Of a stretch of DNA of 14,606 bases, positions 12,244 through 14,606 are shown one piece after another. Numbering within the stretch: position 1 is the first letter of the stretch; each line of letters begins with the position of its first letter. The translations under genes were made by a program, and so were the position numbers. A model generated the notes under the pieces. The model was not told where the DNA came from and searched no databases. It saw nothing but the letters and a program-made list of their open reading frames with translations. The stretch comes from Thermoflexales bacterium (GTDB lineage Bacteria; Chloroflexota; Anaerolineae; S140-20), in NCBI GenBank assembly GCA_015484715.1, contig WFUY01000036.1, forward strand, positions 1 through 14,606, written 5' to 3'.

Positions 12244-12957
12244 TCACTCCAGGGTGAACTCCCCCTGGGACTGGACCAGCCGGTAGCCCACCCCACGCTC
12301 GGTGATGATCAGCTTGGGATGGGAGGGGTCCTCCTCGATCTTCTGGCGGAGGTACCAGATATAGAGTTTGAGGTATTGGCGCTCTTCCTCGTAAGCCGGC
12401 CCCCAGACCTGGCTGAGGAGGAAGCGGTGGGTCAGCACCTTTCCCTCGTTGCGGATCAGGGTGGAAAGCAGTTTGAACTCGATGGGGGTCAGGTCCACCG
12501 GTTTGCCATTCACCCGCACTTCCCGGCTTTCCAGGTCCACCGTCAAGGGGCCATTCTTGTAGACCCGGGCTTCAATGCCCGTTCCCCCTCCCTGGCGGGC
12601 TCGACGCAGGACCGCCTCGATGCGCGCCAGGAGCTCCCGAGGGCTGAAAGGCTTCACCAGGTAGTCGTCGGCCCCCATCTCCAGCCCCCGCACGATGTCT
12701 GCCTCCTTCCCAATGGCTGTGACGAAGATGATGGGCACGTCGGAGAGCTCGCGCAGCCGTTCGCAGACGGTCCAGCCATCCATATCCGGCATCATAATGT
12801 CCAGCACGACCAGGTCCGGTTGCCAGGCATAAGCCTGCCGCAATCCCTCAGCGCCATCGTGAGCCACGATGACCTGGTAGTCCTTTGCCTCCAGCTGCAA
12901 CTGGATCAGCGAGGCAATGGCAGGATCATCCTCCACGACCAGGATGCGGGTTGGCAT
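12244..12957 (-). CDS. OmpR/PhoB-family response regulator
   Basis: The 237-aa protein has a receiver domain (1-120) with Asp10/Asp11, phosphorylation site Asp53 in VLDIMMPDMDGW, Thr80 and Lys102-Pro103 (LVKPF), all intact. It is followed by a winged-helix DNA-binding domain (about 135-230). The wing-helix blocks LTPIEFKLLSTLIRNEGKVLTHRFLLSQVWG and YIWYLRQKIEEDPSHPKLIITERGVGYRL are typical of the family. It is a transcription factor activated by phosphorylation. The gene converges on the histidine kinase gene with only 9 bases between stops, an arrangement that may pair them as a two-component system or cause transcriptional interference. The ATG at 12957 has GAGGGAGGAGAAGG before it and a promoter upstream. 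Confidence 0.95.
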   Translation of the reverse strand: MPTRILVVEDDPAIASLIQLQLEAKDYQVIVAHDGAEGLRQAYAWQPDLVVLDIMMPDMDGWTVCERLRELSDVPIIFVTAIGKEADIVRGLEMGADDYLVKPFSPRELLARIEAVLRRARQGGGTGIEARVYKNGPLTVDLESREVRVNGKPVDLTPIEFKLLSTLIRNEGKVLTHRFLLSQVWGPAYEEERQYLKLYIWYLRQKIEEDPSHPKLIITERGVGYRLVQSQGEFTLE

Positions 12958-13000
12958 ACCTTCTCCTCCCTCTCACCACACAAAAGGTCCGGCTCTCCCC

Positions 13001-13032
13001 ATTATACTACCCTTGAAGCAGAACTTTGTCAA
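13001..13032 (-). promoter_or_regulatory. Promoter of the OmpR-family regulator gene
   Basis: On the minus strand a perfect TATAAT (13001-13006) lies about 44 bases before the ATG. A perfect TTGACA (13027-13032), which includes the stop codon of the preceding gene, is 20 bp upstream of it, longer than the ideal 17. The regulator can thus be transcribed independently of the guaA-femX transcript. Confidence 0.55.
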
Positions 13033-14117
13033 CGCCTTTCCGCAATTTCCGAGCGCCCCCGACGCTCTCTCACCTTCCGCCAGTGTCGCCAGCGCATCCA
13101 GGCCAGCAGGCGGGGCATCACCGTCGTGTAAAGCCTGTAGAGCAGAGGCCTGGCAGGGTAGTCGTAGGCCCCGATGTGGGGCACGAAGGTGCCGCCGAAC
13201 CCCTGCTTGAAGCGGTAGACCCCCCACATCGGGTCATCCTCGTCCAGCCGATCCGGCGCTCCCCACAGGTCGTACTCCAGGCACCCCTGGCGCTTCGCCC
13301 AGCGGATCGCCTCCCACTGGAGCAGATGGTTGGGCATCCGGTTGCGGTGCCGGCTGCGGGAGGCCCCGTACAGGTACCAGGCCCGCCCTCCGAAGCGAAA
13401 GAGGATGACCATCGCCAGGGGCTCCCCTTCGTACTCGGCGATCAGGGGTTGGGCCAGCCCCGCCTGGATGAAACGGCCCCAGGCGTCCTGGTAGTAGGCG
13501 AAGGGACGGATGACGAAGCCATCGCGGTGGGCCGTCTCCTCGTACATCTGGTAGAGAAGCGGAAGGTCCTCCAACCCGCCCTGGCGGACCGTCACCCCTT
13601 TCCGCCGGGCCAGCCGGATGTTGTAGCGCCACTTGCTCTTCATCGCTGTCAGCAGCGCCTCTTCGTCGGGACGCAGGTCGAGGACCATTGTGTTGCGGAA
13701 CTGGACCTGCTCCGGCGAGAGCCGCCATCCCCGCTGGCGCAGCAGGGCCACGACTGCCTCCCCTTCCACCGTGTCGGCCCGCACGTCGGGGTCTATCTTG
13801 ACGAAGATCGCCCGCACCCGCCGCGCAAAATCCTCCAGGTGCCCCAGGACCCCCTCCAGGACGGGAAGGTCCCCGTAGTCCAGGATGGGGCCTTTGGGGA
13901 CGTAGAGCACCGAGAAGGGCAGGGGGGAGGCCTGCCGGCGCAGGACGAGGGCGGCCGCCCTGGGCGCTCCTCCTTCGCGGAAGAGCCAGTAGGTCGGCTG
14001 CCAGCCGTGACGCCCTTTGAAAGCGCCCCACTCCCAGCTCTGCAGCAGGTGGGGGTGGGGCAGTGACCGGAGGGCCTGGTCCCAGGTTGCCGGATCGGCG
14101 ATGGTCTCCCCGCGCAT
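13029..14117 (-). CDS. FemABX-family peptidyl/aminoacyl transferase (lipid II bridge-forming type)
   Basis: The 362-aa protein resembles FemX/MurM-type enzymes that add amino acids from aminoacyl-tRNA to the peptide stem of lipid II; related family members act on other peptides or serve as GNAT-type acyltransferases. Visible marks are the N-terminal LLQSWEWGAFKGRHGW and the linker motif MKSKWRYNIRLARRKGV (about residues 159-175). In the second acyltransferase-like lobe are LAMVILFRFGGRAWYLYGASRSRHRN and DLWGAPDRLDEDDPMWGVYRFKQGFGG. The C-terminus is Arg/Trp-rich and helical, likely membrane-associated. The start at 14117 lies 6 bases after the guaA stop, and its ribosome binding site (GGGAATAGGGAAGG) overlaps that stop codon, so translation is probably coupled to guaA. 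Amino-acid specificity is unknown. Confidence 0.88.
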   Translation of the reverse strand: MRGETIADPATWDQALRSLPHPHLLQSWEWGAFKGRHGWQPTYWLFREGGAPRAAALVLRRQASPLPFSVLYVPKGPILDYGDLPVLEGVLGHLEDFARRVRAIFVKIDPDVRADTVEGEAVVALLRQRGWRLSPEQVQFRNTMVLDLRPDEEALLTAMKSKWRYNIRLARRKGVTVRQGGLEDLPLLYQMYEETAHRDGFVIRPFAYYQDAWGRFIQAGLAQPLIAEYEGEPLAMVILFRFGGRAWYLYGASRSRHRNRMPNHLLQWEAIRWAKRQGCLEYDLWGAPDRLDEDDPMWGVYRFKQGFGGTFVPHIGAYDYPARPLLYRLYTTVMPRLLAWMRWRHWRKVRERRGRSEIAERR

Positions 14118-14123
14118 CCTTCC

Positions 14124-14606
14124 CTATTCCCACTCGATGGTGGCCGGCGGTTTGCTGGTGATGTCGTAGACCACCCGGTTGACGCCGGTCACCTCGTTCA
14201 CAATCCGGTTGCTCACCCGGGCCAGCAGTTCCAGGTCCAGCCGCGCCCAGTCGGCAGTCATAAAGTCCTCCGTCGTCACAGCCCGCAGGGCGACGGTGTA
14301 GCCGTAGGTCCGCTCATCGCCCATCACCCCTACGCTGCGCACGGGCAGCAGGACGGCGAAGGCTTGCTGGGTCGCCTCCCGCAGCAGCCCCGCCGACTCC
14401 AGTTCCTCCAGGAAGATGGCGTCGGCCTGGCGCAGCATGGCCAGCCGCTCTTCTGTCACCTCCCCCAGGATGCGGACGGCCAGCCCCGGCCCCGGGAAGG
14501 GTTGCCGCCAGACGATCCCCGAGGGCAACCCCAGCGCCTCCCCCACCGCCCGCACCTCGTCCTTGAAGAGGTAGCGCAATGGCTCGATCAGTTCAAAGGC
14601 CATCTC
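14124..14606 (-). CDS. guaA: GMP synthase (glutamine-hydrolysing), C-terminal part
   Basis: The frame runs off the right edge of the window, so only the C-terminal 160 or so residues are seen. They contain the end of the ATP-pyrophosphatase domain ([23 protein letters not shown]) and the whole dimerisation domain. Diagnostic blocks are [49 protein letters not shown] and the C-terminal [19 protein letters not shown], which is nearly invariant in GuaA. The enzyme makes GMP from XMP. An ATG at 14603 inside the window is internal; the true start lies outside. It is followed immediately by the FemABX-like gene. Confidence 0.97.
   Translation of the reverse strand, partial: EMAFELIEPLRYLFKDEVRAVGEALGLPSGIVWRQPFPGPGLAVRILGEVTEERLAMLRQADAIFLEELESAGLLREATQQAFAVLLPVRSVGVMGDERTYGYTVALRAVTTEDFMTADWARLDLELLARVSNRIVNEVTGVNRVVYDITSKPPATIEWE

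Noticed and set aside
13026..14066. 346-codon frame on the plus strand opposite the FemABX-like gene
   Set aside because: No start site with a ribosome binding site and no recognisable protein character; it is a shadow of the minus-strand gene.
13234..14133. Large alternative frame on the same strand as the FemABX-like gene
   Set aside because: It is a Pro/Gly/Arg-rich frame-shifted reading of a gene with clear family motifs.

Overview
The window is a GC-rich (roughly 60% or more) bacterial chromosome segment with strong purine-rich ribosome binding sites and short intergenic gaps. I infer a member of the Chloroflexota, probably an Anaerolineae-like thermophile. This rests on the style of the proteins: an Os1348/NHLP-type small protein, a class II EPSP synthase beside folB and folK, a small-kinase operon, and Chloroflexota-looking hypotheticals. 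No rRNA or marker gene is present, so the assignment is an inference. I see no tRNA, rRNA, CRISPR array, transposase gene or prophage.

Layout. 1-1139 (+): the 3' end of a membrane-anchored gene, an overlapping 84-aa hypothetical, and a GyrI-like ligand-binding protein. 1170-2794 (-): a two-gene operon of a PfkB sugar/nucleoside kinase (probably pseudouridine kinase) and a CTP-dependent phytol/dolichol-type lipid kinase. 2990-3310 (+): a small unknown gene divergent from the kinase, with a 17-bp palindrome in the shared intergenic region. 3355-4858 (-): an SPFH/band-7 membrane protein and, upstream of it, a 67-aa two-helix membrane protein, separated by a clear intrinsic terminator. 5174-9063 (+): serB, aroA, folB, folK and folE. 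This is a serine, shikimate and folate biosynthetic run in which EPSP synthase makes the precursor of chorismate (hence pABA) and FolE, FolB and FolK build the pterin half of folate; folP is not in the window. 9166-9753 (-): a DJ-1/PfpI protein unusually similar to plant DJ-1D domains, with a good promoter and an operator-like inverted repeat.

9754-10383 is a 630-bp non-coding stretch with a nested inverted-repeat element, a 40-bp-phased direct repeat and a leader hairpin. It leads into a signalling cassette on the + strand: a 79-aa Os1348/NHLP-clan-like protein, a stand-alone receiver, an intrinsic terminator, then a soluble histidine kinase whose N-terminal receiver-like domain has lost its phosphorylatable Asp. 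An OmpR-type response regulator is encoded convergently, 9 bp away. The window ends with femX-like and guaA (partial), both on the - strand and tightly coupled.

Most of the window is ordinary housekeeping. The parts that look least described are the 9937-12957 region (repeat element, NHLP-like protein, degenerate-receiver kinase, partner regulators), the DJ-1D-like gene with its operator, and several small orphan genes.
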